Origin: Curvularia sp. ZM96 | Lineage: Eukaryota > Ascomycota > Dothideomycetes > Pleosporales > Pleosporaceae | Assembly (NCBI GenBank): GCA_022457065.1 | Contig: JAJGBQ010000003.1 | Location: 1,054,001 to 1,118,000 of the forward strand | Length of the DNA stretch: 64,000 bases | Direction: 5' to 3' | In this document: piece by piece, positions 1-10,862 of the stretch | Position numbering within the stretch: position 1 is the first letter of the stretch | How the letters are laid out: each line of letters starts with the position of its first letter | Position numbers and translations under genes: made by a program | Notes under the pieces: generated by a model | Database searches by the model: none | What the model was told of the DNA's origin: nothing | What the model saw: only the letters and a program-made list of their open reading frames with translations

Positions 1-672
1 TGTTTAGAGGAGAGGGGGAAAGGGTCGGGTAGACGGCTGTAGTGCCTCAATGCTACAAGGCCACATGCGGGATAGCTTGTAAGATTGCTGTGTGAGGTTT
101 GGCAAGAAGGAGCATCGCATATATGTTTTTGTGCTCGTGGCAAGGCGGATGGTGGCTTGGATGTGAGAGATGTGGCGTCGGAATGCTCCAAGAGTGGGCG
201 GCAGGCACAAGTGTGGAGATGAAAGATAATGCGCCGTCTTAATACATCAGTGTATCCTTACCGTTGTTCATTTTGGTACGCACAAGCAACTGAACCCCGA
301 GCATCTATCACACACGTGTATTGCAGACGACTGATCAAATCTTCTTCACTACACAATACCTCAACCAATACACCACATCATTCACACTGGTATCAGTCAT
401 GCGCACAATCCCAACCCTCGGTTCGCGGTTAATGGGTCCTGTGCTCAAGAGAACGCCGCCATCCAAGTGTCCATCTATGCATATAACGCGCCCCTGCTGC
501 GTTTCAGCCCGATGCCCAAGTGCGCCATGCTGGATGTGAAGGTGCATATAAGCCCTTGAAAAGTATAAAAAGCTGACAAAGGAAAAACGGGAACCCGCTG
601 AAGCAATGCTAGCATGCTGTAAAACCACTTTTGAAATCCAAAAGAATGCAAGAAGGTATAAACGAATTAGAA
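1..672. other. Intergenic, no gene recognised
   Basis: This is the left edge of the window, downstream of the Sec7-PH gene, which ends at 673 on the minus strand. Only short open frames under 100 codons occur and they overlap each other on both strands without codon bias. The part next to 673 is probably the 3' untranslated region of that gene. I see no RNA gene or repeat. Confidence 0.5.
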
Positions 673-3600
673 CTAAACTGCAGTTGTCACGGGACTCTGC
701 GCAGACCGCTCCACGTGCTCATCAATGGGACTCTTAGCTTTGGTGGCAAGCTGGTCGTCGGGCGCTCGTTGGTGCGGTGTTGACTCTTCGGCAATATCGC
801 TCATGTCCGACGGGGCACTATCCGAGTCGGACTCTTCGATCTTGTACGATTCACGGAAGTTCGCGGGGGTAATTGTCTGAGATGATACATGTCGCTGCCT
901 TGTCGTGTCTGCGGATAGCTTTCGTACGGCAAAGGGGTCGTTGTTGTCGCTTCCTGGAGACCATACAGTTGCCCCGGCACCACTGCTAGCAACACTGCCG
1001 TCTCTTTCATCCGCAGACGCTGCCTCGGCTGCATCCTGGAGCTGCTTCTTAGTCTTGAGTCGCTCCTCTGCTGTCATGTTCTGCCAGTCAGAACCAAACT
1101 GAATGACAGATGCTTTTTTGCCGTGGACAGTGAAGCTACCCTTGCCACGTGCCAATCCCTCACTTTCAGTGGTGTCGCTGGTAATTGTCGATGCAGAATC
1201 CCTGCTCTTGTGACCACGACGGTGTGATGAGCTACCACGAGACTCCCGAAGAGTGCGGTGTAAGCTTCTTCTCTGTCTATTATGGGACCTAGGCGAGCCT
1301 GCCAAAGCAGCAAGTGCTTGATCGCCGTCGGAATCAAGGACAGCCTCAGGTCGAGCTGTGTCGCTAGGCGATATCTCTAGTGACTTGGGGTCCGAGTCTG
1401 CCACCTCGCCGGGAGGTGGAGTGGCGTACTGAGACCCGTTCTCAGAATCAGAATCAGAATCGGACTCTGCCGTGCCATCACCTGTAGTTGATATGGAAGG
1501 TCGATGACCAGCAATGTATGATGGAGACCGCGCAGAAGAGCTTGCGAACGAACTTCGACGGTCTGATGTTGTGGGGCTTATTGACAATGGTGCCGCATGG
1601 AAATGACCAGATGGTTCGTTGGGGCTGGATTGCCGGGACGTCTCTGGTGGCGTTTTGAATGCATCTTCTCCTCCAAACTCAGTTTCCTTTGATGACTTGG
1701 TTCCTGGTCGAATCGACAAGCCAGGCGACGGTGGTGGCTTGTTTCCGCTGGTCAGTGAACTAGTCTTGGAAGTCAACCTCGATAAGCCATTAACTTTGGG
1801 TGCTCTGTGAGATTGCTGAGGGGAAGGCTGCGGCTGGTGGGTTTCTGGAGATCGATCGGGCTGTATTTGTCTGTCCAATGCTCCTTGCCTTTCGTCCTCC
1901 AACTCCTGGGCCAGGATATCACGATGGCACTTCATCCGCCAGATCTCGATGCGGGTCCACTTTAGTTTAGCCGACAAACGCCCTGCGGCGTGGATAATAA
2001 GCTCACGGGTTTTTGGTTGGATGGGTGCAAGAATCTGGAGATGCCTTGCATCCCTCAAGCGTGCTTCCAGCTCTTTGATCGCTGACGTGAGCTTATCCTC
2101 GGATTCGGATATCCGCACCTGCATGAGGTCTTTCCGAGCATTCATCATTTGCTGTGCAAACTGGTTGTCAATTTTCCCACTCTGGATTGTTACCTCACCA
2201 GTGGAAGTTGGTACTGTCTTGGTGGAATGTGAAGACTCCAAACGCCTCATGCCTCGGTTCTTCTGCCCTTCGTAAAGTCCGCCGATTATGCCTCTCGAAC
2301 GAACACCAAGAGTCTCGAACGCAGCAGTGTAGTTTAGCACGCCTAACCACTCATTCAAATCCTTTTCGCTGTCGGCTAAAAAGGTCTCCTCTCCTGCCTT
2401 TGAGAACATGACAAAAGCGTTTTTGTGTTTCTTGTAAGTGTTGTCAACAAGCGCCACAGCACCGTCCATCGGTATGACGTGATCTTGTTTGAAGTCTGGC
2501 AGCGCAGGCTGGAATACGACGGGACCGCTTTCTCCGCGTTTGAGATGTTGCTCGTGTTGGCTCATCAGGCTCCTCGTCCACGTGGAATTGCGGAACAATG
2601 ACAATCCAGATCGCGTAAGCACAGCGCCCCATTCTTGCCACGGTGAGCGTGCCTTCTTCTTTTTTGTATCTTTCCGCCATAGGATTCCAACTTTGGTGAC
2701 GGGCATTTCCACGATTCCGACCGACGTACCAAGCGGGTTCTCCTGGGCAGCTTCTGACATGAAGGCCTCCGGCCTCGATCTGGAAGACACAATCTGGATC
2801 ACACCATACCTTGAGAAGAGTTTATAGATGTTCTTAGTATCGAGTGTTGCGGCTGTTCCAGTGTAGTTGTATGGGTCGTCCAATTGCATCACGTCTCGGA
2901 TAGTTGGACGAAGCGCGTCAAGCTTGCCCTCGAATATTAATGTGTACGGATCGATTGGCTCTTTGGCAGCCTTTCTCACCGGGTCGTTTATCGGTCCTTT
3001 GAGCACAGCTGTCCGTTTGCTTTTCTTTGCGGTGATATTTTTCAGGTCAACTTCATCGTCGATGTGAATGAAGGGAGTGTAGACGATGTTGTCATAGAAG
3101 CAACCCAAGACGTCAGCGGAAACACCTTCGCATGACGAGTTTTTGATGTAGTCGGGTTTTTGCATTTTCCGTTTGTTGTTCTTGTTGAAGAAGTCGGTGT
3201 GGAGGATAATGATGGAGAAGGATATAAAGTACGCTTTGTCTATAAGGTGTCAGCAAGGGTGGACGTGCTATGGGTTGGCAGATGGTGTTACCTGTATTGA
3301 TGTAAATGCCGGGATTGCACTCATGGTAGCGGTCAGCGAAGCCTTGGAGGACACGGTCGATCTGTTGGGTCTCCTTTGGAAGCTCAACCTGCATGAGCAG
3401 TTTGCGTATGGCCATGTCGATTGGATCACCAAAGAAAGCAAACTTGCGCATGTAACTTCGCAGAACAGCGAGCAGAAAGGGGTCATCGGTCTTGCTGAGG
3501 TAGCTGGCAACAACGCTTTTGTCGAAATTGTTTGCCTCGATTCTTTCGAGGTATCTGCCTGGAGTCTCGCCCTCTTCGCGCTCTGGCAGAATCAATGTTT

Positions 3601-5093
3601 CCCGGCTAATGTTCATTGAGTTCTGATGAGACGACAAGGCAGAGTTCCCTAGAAAACTGTGAGCAGATGCGCCATGCCTGGGTGAATGCGGCTCAGAGTT
3701 CTGACGGAATCGTGATCCGAGGCCAAACAGGTTGCTGAAACTACTCCTCCCTGCGGTCGATATCGAAGTCCTGCCACTAGGGCCTCCGGGCGGCGTGGGT
3801 GATCCGGCGTCTTCAGATCGCGCGTCGTATGAACCCATTGTCGATGAGCGCCCTCGAAGCCCCAGGCGCGTTGGGGCGTTGGTGTTTCCTGAGGAATGAG
3901 CGGAGCGAGTGGATCTGTACGAATCGTTGCGAAGAAGAGTACCTGAACCAGGTGAGGCCAAGTTCAAAGCGCCAGCAGCTAGAGCCACTTGCGATGGAAG
4001 AGGGACGGGCGACGTCTGTGACCCTGGTTCTCCATCATCCACACGGCGGGCAGTCAAGGGCGGACTATCTGACGGCGAATGATGCGTCGAGACTGAACTC
4101 CTTCCGCCAGTCGAGGCACGTGGAGTAGCAGGCGCGGTGTCCGGAAACTGCGGGGGCTCGACCTTTGCGGGCAGGGGGAATAGTGATGCGCGCTGTTTCC
4201 GACGACCAAAGTTAAAACGTCCGGTGCCCGTCCGGGGCGGGTGGTTGGGTCGTTGAGGGTTTTCGAAGGAGACGTGGCCACCGGAGCTTCCGTCTGACCT
4301 AGAGGATTCGGATGCTCTGGTGGCAGGAGGAGCCAGGGAAGTCGTGCTTTCGACGGATTCGCGTGGATCAGCAAGCACGTCTGGCCGGCGCTGCCTGTTG
4401 TGGACAGATGGCTCGTTGGGGTCATCGTGAGCGTTGCTGCTGCTGCCCTTTCCAAAGCCCAGTGGCCTCCGCTTCCTTTCCATAGACTTGCGCAGCGTAA
4501 TGGGCTTCTCGACTAGGCTGGGGTCGAAAGAGCGGCGTCGCAGAGCGAGCTGCTGCATACGGCTCCTCTTAGGAGTAGGCGTGGGCTTGGCATCGTCGTC
4601 CTGGTCGGTCACGGTGGGTGCGGTGGTGATGATGGCGGGCGCTGTTACGGGTCTACATCAGTACGGTCTCACACGAGGACGGGCGGCGGTGGTTGTACGT
4701 ACTCGCAGGGGTCGCGGGCACTTGGGGCACCGGGGGAGCGTTGTCGTAGTCGTGTTGCTGGGCGTGCTCCTTTGCCCTGGCGGAGAGCTGCGAGTCCGAG
4801 GCATGGCGGAAGCGCATCAGGCTGAAGCGCCTGGTGTTGGGCGTGTGCTGCTGTACAGGCGGAGAAGGCGGGGGGTCATCATCGTAGCCCGTCGAGGGCC
4901 GCGCCGCCATGTCGGACGAGGTTGGACGGTAGCCATCTTCCGAGGCTGCGATGCGGGCGGGATCCAGGTTCTCGCTCGACTTGTTGAAGCGCGAGTCCTT
5001 GTCGGCGCGTCTGAAGAGGCCGGCAGGATCGAGGGTGCTCCGCCGCTTGAGGTCTCGGTCGCTGCGGTTCGGGCGGATGGAGCGCAGAGGCAT
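673..5093 (-). CDS. Arf guanine nucleotide exchange factor, Sec7 + PH domains (SYT1/EFA6 type)
   Basis: Three exons on the minus strand (5093-4703, 4641-3292, 3239-673) splice in frame into about 1435 residues; the introns are 61 and 52 nt. The first ~470 residues are Ser/Pro-rich and look disordered. A Sec7 domain follows at roughly residues 470-665. It keeps the LPKETQQIDR segment with the glutamic finger and the hydrophobic stretch with HTDFFN, which is split by intron 2. A PH domain with its Lys-rich strand and Trp helix lies at about 763-887, then a long Ser-rich tail. Sec7 proteins catalyse GDP/GTP exchange on Arf GTPases. The Sec7-PH order matches yeast Syt1 and metazoan EFA6/PSD, which act at Golgi or plasma membranes. 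The start at 5093 is the first in-frame ATG. The family is clear; the exact orthologue is inferred. Confidence 0.88.
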
Positions 5094-5500
5094 GGCTGCT
5101 CGCGCCGACTAGCAGCTCATGAAGGCAGGAATTGCGTCACGATGCGGCACATGGCACAGCAGAAGGAGGGGCAGGCAGAGGGCGTGGCCGGGGCCGTGGC
5201 GGAGGGCGTGGGCGTGGATGAGGGAGAGTGCGTGCTGATGTGTACAGAGCGGTGTTGTCTTGTGTAGGGGGGTCAGCGGTAGGCGTATGAGGCGGGTGAG
5301 CAACTGGGCGCGACGGATGCACGCGTAGCTAGGCGGGCGCAGAGGGGCAGGCGACGTCACAGGGGTGGGTTTTTGCTTGACTGTATAGGGGGTGTGGGTG
5401 AAGGACGCCAGGCCGAAGGGCATCCGGTGCCGTCGTCGAGCGCACTGGTACTTTGTGCAGCGCGCGATGGAGGCCGCCTAACAAACCAACTCAGTAGCCT
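5094..5500. other. Upstream region of the Sec7-PH gene
   Basis: About 400 bases between the start of the Sec7-PH gene and the edge of the transposon relic. It is GC- and GT-rich at 5150-5350, with no convincing coding frame. It presumably holds the promoter and 5' leader of the minus-strand gene. The accessory block begins abruptly at about 5500. Confidence 0.45.
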
Positions 5501-5820
5501 AGTAGATCCGTGGTTGATCCGAACCCGATCCGATAGATCCGCATCGGCTGGTATAACTGCACAACGTCCCACATAGATTGCCCTGTAGATTTTTGATATC
5601 CTTTCGTACAAGGCCTATAGGTGTCTATCGAATCAAGGCTCATTTGACGTCCCACGCACTCCCATTGTCTCTAGGTGACTCTACTGCCGATACTGGTCCA
5701 ACTAGTCTTGCCTGTGCCATTACATATTAAATACAATCCTTGTATACCCAAGCGTTTGCTCCCCGGAGCGCAGCTCCTTACATTATATACTACTACAACT
5801 TTAGAGAACTTATATACTAT

Positions 5821-6065
5821 GGTGTCCAGCAAAAGTATTATACACTGTCATAGCTTTTGCAGGGGCCCTAGCTCTAGAGAGAAATTTCAGCTAAGTGGTT
5901 TTAAGACGATAGCGGTATTTTTTACATCTTAGTATCTAATAATTATTAGTTACAGTCTAAATTACTACAGGATAGAATGTTAATATTGGGCTTTAGCTGA
6001 AACTGATCTCCGGAGCCAGGGCCCCTGCAGCGCTCTGACAGTGTACAATACTTCTACTGGACACC
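5821..6065. mobile_element. MITE-like inverted repeat nested in the Tc1 relic
   Basis: The left end starts GGTGTCCAGCAAAAGTATTA at 5821 and the right end finishes ...CTACTGGACACC at 6065. The two ~75-base arms are inverted copies with scattered, mostly transition differences, both holding AGGGCCCCTGCA on one strand. The 245-base unit has no coding frame. It sits inside the Tc1 relic between its inverted repeats, so it either inserted later or is an internal foldback of the element. No clear target-site duplication was found. Confidence 0.6.
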
Positions 6066-6681
6066 TTCGTACATGGCGTCCTAGAAGTATTCACAGTAGG
6101 GCGTGCACGGGGCTACTAGCTAAACCTAGTTAAAACAAAATAGATTTTAATACCAAGTAGATCCGCCTTTAGCAGCAATTACAGCCTAGCACTGCCTTTC
6201 TATACTGTTTACTAGGGACTACAGGTACTTAGGTGTAATAGTAGTATCCTAAGTCTCTTAAACGAGTTTTCTAATCTTAGACCGTGGCCTACTGTTAAGA
6301 GTATACCTTGAGTGGAAGTAATATAGGACTTCTGGTGTCAAGGCTCTAGATGGTTTTCGCGGATGAAGCAACAAGGTGATATAAACAGTGTCTCTGCAAG
6401 TAACTTGTATATTGTACTTGTAATTGTAACTAAGAATTAAGCATATCGAGCCATAGAGGCTCAGTGCCTAATGCTATATACTTCGATTAATGCAAGTTGC
6501 TCAGTAGTGTCAAAAGCTATTAATCACTAATCAGGTCACGTGTCGTGCGGCACGGTGCTAGGAGAATTGCAGCGTAGTTGCGATCTTCAAACTGCTTATG
6601 GGTCCACTTGTGTCAGCGTTTTCAGGGATCGTAACAAAAGCCTCCCTATTAGACCCACTGTGAATATTTTCAGGACGCCAT

Positions 6682-6845
6682 GTATAGCTTTAAGACCCTA
6701 GTAAAGTAAATAGTATAGCCTTTAAAAAGCGTCTAAAATAGCTAGCCTTATATACTTACTACAACTTTAGAGAACGACTTATATATAGCCTTAAGACTCT
6801 AGTGAAGTAGATAGTGTAGCCCTTAAAAGGCGTCTAAGGTTGGCC
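6682..6845. repeat. Short direct repeat pair differing only by transitions
   Basis: A ~60-base segment starting TATAGCTTTAAGACCCTAGT at about 6682 recurs at about 6784 as TATAGCCTTAAGACTCTAGT, continuing to GCGTCTAA in both. All differences I could align over 50 bases are C/T or G/A. That pattern is expected from RIP, which acts on duplicated DNA in ascomycetes. Confidence 0.65.
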
Positions 6846-7978
6846 AAACACGTTGTTGAAGTTGAACTTTCACTCCGCTTCTTGCTTGAAAGTGGGTGTT
6901 GTAGCCCTCGAAAGGTGTTTGCGGCTAAACACTGTCGAATTGACCTTTTACTCCGCTTCTTGGTTGGAGGGCTTGTAAGCAGACGGAACAGGAATACAGC
7001 CAGACTTGAGCTCGATACTGAGTACTTGGATGTAGACGCAGATGGCACCTTGACAGCATTCTCGCACTTGATCTTTGGCAGCATCTGGCGCATGCCTCTT
7101 GCAGGGGGGTTCAATGCTGGTGCTGGCATCAAGGGGGCCTGAGGTCTGCTAGGGAGAAGCCTTGACGGTAGGTGATGATAGCTGGGCCAGGGGAGACTGC
7201 TGCTAGGCGTGAACAGTATTACAGCTAGATTTAAATGTAGACGCGGTCACGGGCATAGCTAAGGGTGTAACAGCGGCACTGAATTCTAAAGATATCTATA
7301 GGCCTTGTACGAAAGGATATTAGAAATCTACAGAATAGCTGTGTGGAGTGACCTGCCCCTATACTGGCCGATATAGATCCGTTTGGATCTCCTTCGATTA
7401 ACTTTGGATATCTGGCCGAATGGCTCCTGATGAGGCTGCGATAGCGTGTCGTTACAAAGGGCCCGTTCGGTTCCAGCTGTCATCTACTCTATCCAATTCT
7501 GCCAGCAATATGCTAGCGCCATAGCTGGGGCTAATAAACCATATTAGAATTAGATACAGCTTTGAGCGCTATTGGGAAGTTGGCCTCTAATTTGCAAATC
7601 TCATCCAGCTGGTTCTCTTTAAGCGGGCGATTAGAATCTTACACGCTACTCAACACCAACGCCACTAACTGAACAGGAAAAATTAAAATCAAACAGCTCT
7701 CCCATTTCCATTGAATATGATTTCGGTATACTAAGATAGGGATAGTCAAATGGAATGGAATAGACCACAGCTGAACTGAACAAGCCCTTAGCCTTCATCG
7801 CCCAGTCGCCCGAGCTCGTAGACGCGAGCGCGAACAGAACCCGTGACGGATGGTGTAAAATTGTGGGATCGATCCTGGGGGATGCGGTTGAGGGTGATCA
7901 AAGTCACACTAGAGGCCAACGGACAAAAATAACTGCAAAGAACCATGCAGTGTCCGCCCTTCTGCCTCTTCTGTCGGC

Positions 7979-8108
7979 ACCACCGCCGATATGTACCTCT
8001 GTAACGCCAAAGGCTATGTCAGGTCCTTTAGCTATGAGCTAGGCCTCGCAAAGCATAAGAAAGACGTCCATGGTATTGGCGGTCAGCTTGGTCTCGATAG
8101 ACAGCCTT
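7979..8108 (+). pseudogene. C2H2 zinc-finger gene scrap
   Basis: The plus-strand frame through 7990-8075 reads MYLCNAKGYVRSFSYELGL and then AKHKKDVHG. That is the pattern of a fungal C2H2 finger (Y-x-C, R-S-F, L, H-x4-H) with the second Cys changed to Tyr (TGT to TAT would do it). The frame stops at 8106-8108 and runs directly into the CIRGI repeat module that recurs at 9.5-10.6 kb. No start codon or intact flanking domain is present, so this is a relic. Confidence 0.55.
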
Positions 8109-8260
8109 GAACTAATGCCAGGCGACGACATGGTCTACTGAGCTTGTTTGAACGAGTGCATTCGAGACATTGGAAAATTTTCTATCGACTGACACTGTCA
8201 AACTTGCTTGGACGAGTGCATTCGCGGCATCAAAAACGTCGCTGTCAACTAACACCCCAT
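8105..8260 (+). repeat. Two partial CIRGI-module units, opposite orientation to the main array
   Basis: The plus strand from 8119 reads MPGDDMVY, a stop, then LNECIRDIGKFSID and, after another stop, CLDECIRGIKNVAVN. These are the same ~25-residue module that the minus strand encodes repeatedly at 9.5-10.6 kb. They directly follow the C2H2 finger scrap and abut the 3' end of the helicase fragment, so three unrelated relics meet within 300 bases. Confidence 0.6.
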
Positions 8261-8770
8261 AGCCTCTCAGCCAAAGCCACCACCAAGACCATCATCGGAC
8301 TCGTCGTCCGTGTTGTCATGCCAATTGATCTTGGTTGGATCTTCAGGCATGGACTGCTAAAGGAATTTGGGCACCTCCTGCTTCGAGTCGATAAGGATCT
8401 TGCACAAGTCCGCAGCAAGATCCTCGTTGCGCTCGTTGTAGAAAGACAGCGCTTTTCTCTCGTTGCCAATACGTGCTGTACGGCCAATGCGATGAATGTA
8501 CTCGGTGATACCGTTGTATTAGGTCGAGGCAAGTCGTAGTTGATGACATGCTTTACGTTGGCAATGTCGAGACCGCGCGTAGTGACACCAGTGGCAACCA
8601 TGATTGGACAACGACCAGGACGGAACGATCAACTAATCATCTTCTTAGCAACCATTGGTTTTTTTAGGGTCAAGGGAGTACTCACAGAGCATCCTCACGC
8701 TCACGCAGTGAGGACACAGTCTATCAAGACTCCTTCAGTTTCTGCGGTGGCTTGGACTCGTTCGTGTCAA
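8258..8770 (-). pseudogene. 3' fragment of a DED1/DDX3-type DEAD-box RNA helicase gene
   Basis: The minus strand carries the helicase C-terminal core in pieces: LREREDAL, then an unspliced intron (GTGAGT near 8691 to ATTAG near 8637, with a TGCTAAG branch site), then RPGRCPIMVATGVTTRGLDI, VINYDLP, and after a frameshift GITEYIHRIGRTARIGNE and the LSFYNERNEDLAADLC helix. An in-frame TAG at 8359-8357 and a later TGA at 8260-8258 end it. Motifs V and VI are therefore recognisable while the N-terminal domain is missing. The retained intron shows a DNA-level copy and not a retrocopy. It is broken by a frameshift and stops and cannot make a helicase. Confidence 0.82.
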
Positions 8771-9500
8771 ATTGGCTTTCTGTTTGCTTGAAACTGACGG
8801 GGAGTACCTTTGCGTTCATTGGTTTGGTCTGAAAGACCTCGGAGGAAGCCGACATCAGATGAGACACGTCCAAAAAACCAACAGTTGGAAGTGCACAAGC
8901 CAAAAAGAAAACGGAGGACGAGGATGTAGGGGGAAAGATAGCACCACCAGGACGAAAGAAACTAATATGCCTCGACGCATGGGCCGCATCACCAAATCCG
9001 CAGCTCCGTAGAGAGCGCCACGACTTCGTAACTCTATAACTCTACTGAAATATAATATTTCTTGATAATTATCTAACTAAATAGTTTCTGAACATGGCCT
9101 CTATCGCCGTAAGAGCGCTCACCTTGATAGCCCACTGCGTGCGCAGTAATAATCAGTATAAATAGTATCCACTCGAGGATAACAACTCCTCTCATAGCAC
9201 GCGTAATCCAGACTCGCTGCCTACTGAGTATCGTGACCAACGTAGTATTATGTTACTTACTCACTCAGCAAACTCACATGATTTTAACCCAATGGATAGT
9301 TTTGGGCTCATCATAAAAGAGCGCGTCCAGTAGTATACCTAGCAATTCAACACCACGGACGAGTTCAAAGCTGCTCTACAATATTAGGGGAGTAGGGTGG
9401 AGCTATCATAAGTACGCCCGCGCGTAGAGGAGTTGCCGTGTCGTCACTTGGCATTAGCTTAAAGCTGCTTACGAAGTATCAAGGTCAGCCGACCGGGAGG
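8771..9500. other. Unclassified accessory DNA
   Basis: Between the helicase scrap and the first 9.5 kb repeat unit there is AT-rich sequence with no frame longer than about 80 codons and no recognisable domain. It may belong to a decayed transposon, but I could not identify inverted or direct terminal repeats. Confidence 0.4.
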
Positions 9501-9504
9501 TTGG

Positions 9505-10600
9505 GGTACCGGTCGACAGGTAAGTCCGATGCCGCAAATGTAATCGTCAAAGTAAGCTGTAGGTTCTGGAGCCTGAGGCCTTAGAGCCTTCTGCCCTGGA
9601 GCTCGAGGCCTCGCGCTTGAACCACTCATCCCTTAGACATAGTCCCTTTGTTGTTCGAGTTTTTGGATTCTGGTGGGCTGAGGGGTGGCCTGCCGTTATT
9701 TTAAGACAAATTTCTCATACCGGCCAATCGCCGCAGGTGAGCCAATCATGAGAAACAAGAAAAGAAATAAAGTAACCGTCCGAGCAGGCTTGGTCGACTG
9801 TTTTGTCACTGGGGTGTCAGTCGACAATGAAGTTTTCGATGCTGGGAGCGCACACGTCCAAGTAAGCTTGGTAGAGCGTATTAGTTGATAGTGAAGTTTT
9901 CGGTGCCGCGAATGCACTCGTCGAAGCAAGCTTGGTAGAGGGCTTCGTCGCCTGGCATCGGCCCAAGGCTTCTTATCAAGACTAAGCCGACCAAGAGGTT
10001 GGGGGCGGTTGAGAGGGAAGCTGGGATGTCAATCGACAGTGAAGTTTTTGATGCCGCGAGTGCACTCGTCCAAACGAGCTTGATAGAACCTCGTGATCGA
10101 TAATATACACTTGTAAGATCCGATCCTGGGGAGTGCGGTTAAGAATGCTAAAACTGAAAAAAGATAGTTAGCAAGTGAGGCTATGTAAAAGTGAAAGATA
10201 TTTTGTTTATCACTAGGATGTCGGTCGACAGAGAAGTTCTCAATGCCGCGAATACAGTCGTCTAAACGAGCTTGGTATAGCGTGTCGTCGCTTGGCATCA
10301 GTTCAGACCTGGTTTGAGAGAAACATTGTTAGGTTTGGGTGATGGTGGAAAGTCAAGTGACGAAGGTGGTAGAGGTGCTTGTTTAGACTAAGCCAACTAG
10401 GAAGTGGAGGTATTGTTCGACAGGGAAGTTCGATACCGCGAGTGCAGTTGTCTAAACAAGCTTGATAGATCGCGTCGTCACCAGGGTGTCGGTCGACGGG
10501 GGAGTTTAGGTGTCGGTCGACAAGTAAGTTCTCGACGCCGCGAATGCAGTCCAAGGACGCTTGATAGACCATGTCGTCACTTGGCATCGGCTCAAGGCTA
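9505..10600 (-). repeat. Dispersed tandem array of a ~80-bp module (CIRGIENF repeat)
   Basis: Seven or eight degenerate copies lie at about 9508-9560, 9820-9880, 9884-9965, 10030-10090, 10221-10303, 10413-10490 and 10513-10590. On the minus strand the typical translation is MPSDDTLYQARLDDCIRGIE followed by NFSVDRHP. Spacers are about 4-190 bases. Some look intron-like: after the 10.2 kb unit there is a GTGATA...GCTAAC...TTTCAG stretch. The conserved residues (PxDD, YQA, LD-C-RGI-NF-VD) suggest descent from a real protein module of unknown function. Stops and frameshifts mean the array is not translated as a whole. Confidence 0.7.
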
Positions 10601-10862
10601 CTTTGGGAGGAATAGGGTTTGGGTGACGAGGGAAGATTTGAGTGAGGAAGTCGGCAGAGATGCTTGTTAAGGCTAATCCAACTAGGACGTTGAAGAAGAG
10701 CCTGGTCCTATATAAGCACAACTGTGTAATGACGTAGGAGTCCAAGATCACGTACAATCTTGACGGGTCGGCAGCGTGGCCGAAACTTTTTTATTTTTTC
10801 TTTAGGCCTCTTACGTGTTGTCAAAATGTAAAAACGTCGGATCGTTCTGCGGCGGCGTTTGA

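Larger units (their letters stand above)
5501..7415 (-). mobile_element. Decayed Tc1/mariner-type DNA transposon, RIP-like mutation
   Basis: Long imperfect terminal inverted repeats mark the ends: about 5501-5636 reads as the reverse complement of about 7278-7415. The best match is around CTTTCGTACAAGGCCTATAG at 5600-5620 and its complement near 7290-7312. On the minus strand the segment 6300-6147 translates to the C-terminal end of a Tc1-like transposase, ending AVIAAKGGSTWY before a stop at 6149-6147. Upstream in that frame several stops lie where Gln or Trp would be expected (TAA for CAA, TAG for CAG or TGG), the outcome of C-to-T change. Size (about 1.9 kb) fits Tc1/mariner elements of Pleosporales such as Molly, but identity with any named element is not shown. 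Not functional. Confidence 0.75.

Noticed and set aside
4434..5267. 277-codon plus-strand frame
   Set aside because: It lies antisense to exons 1-2 of the Sec7-PH gene, is Arg/Gly/Val-rich without domains, and is explained by the codon bias of the opposite strand.
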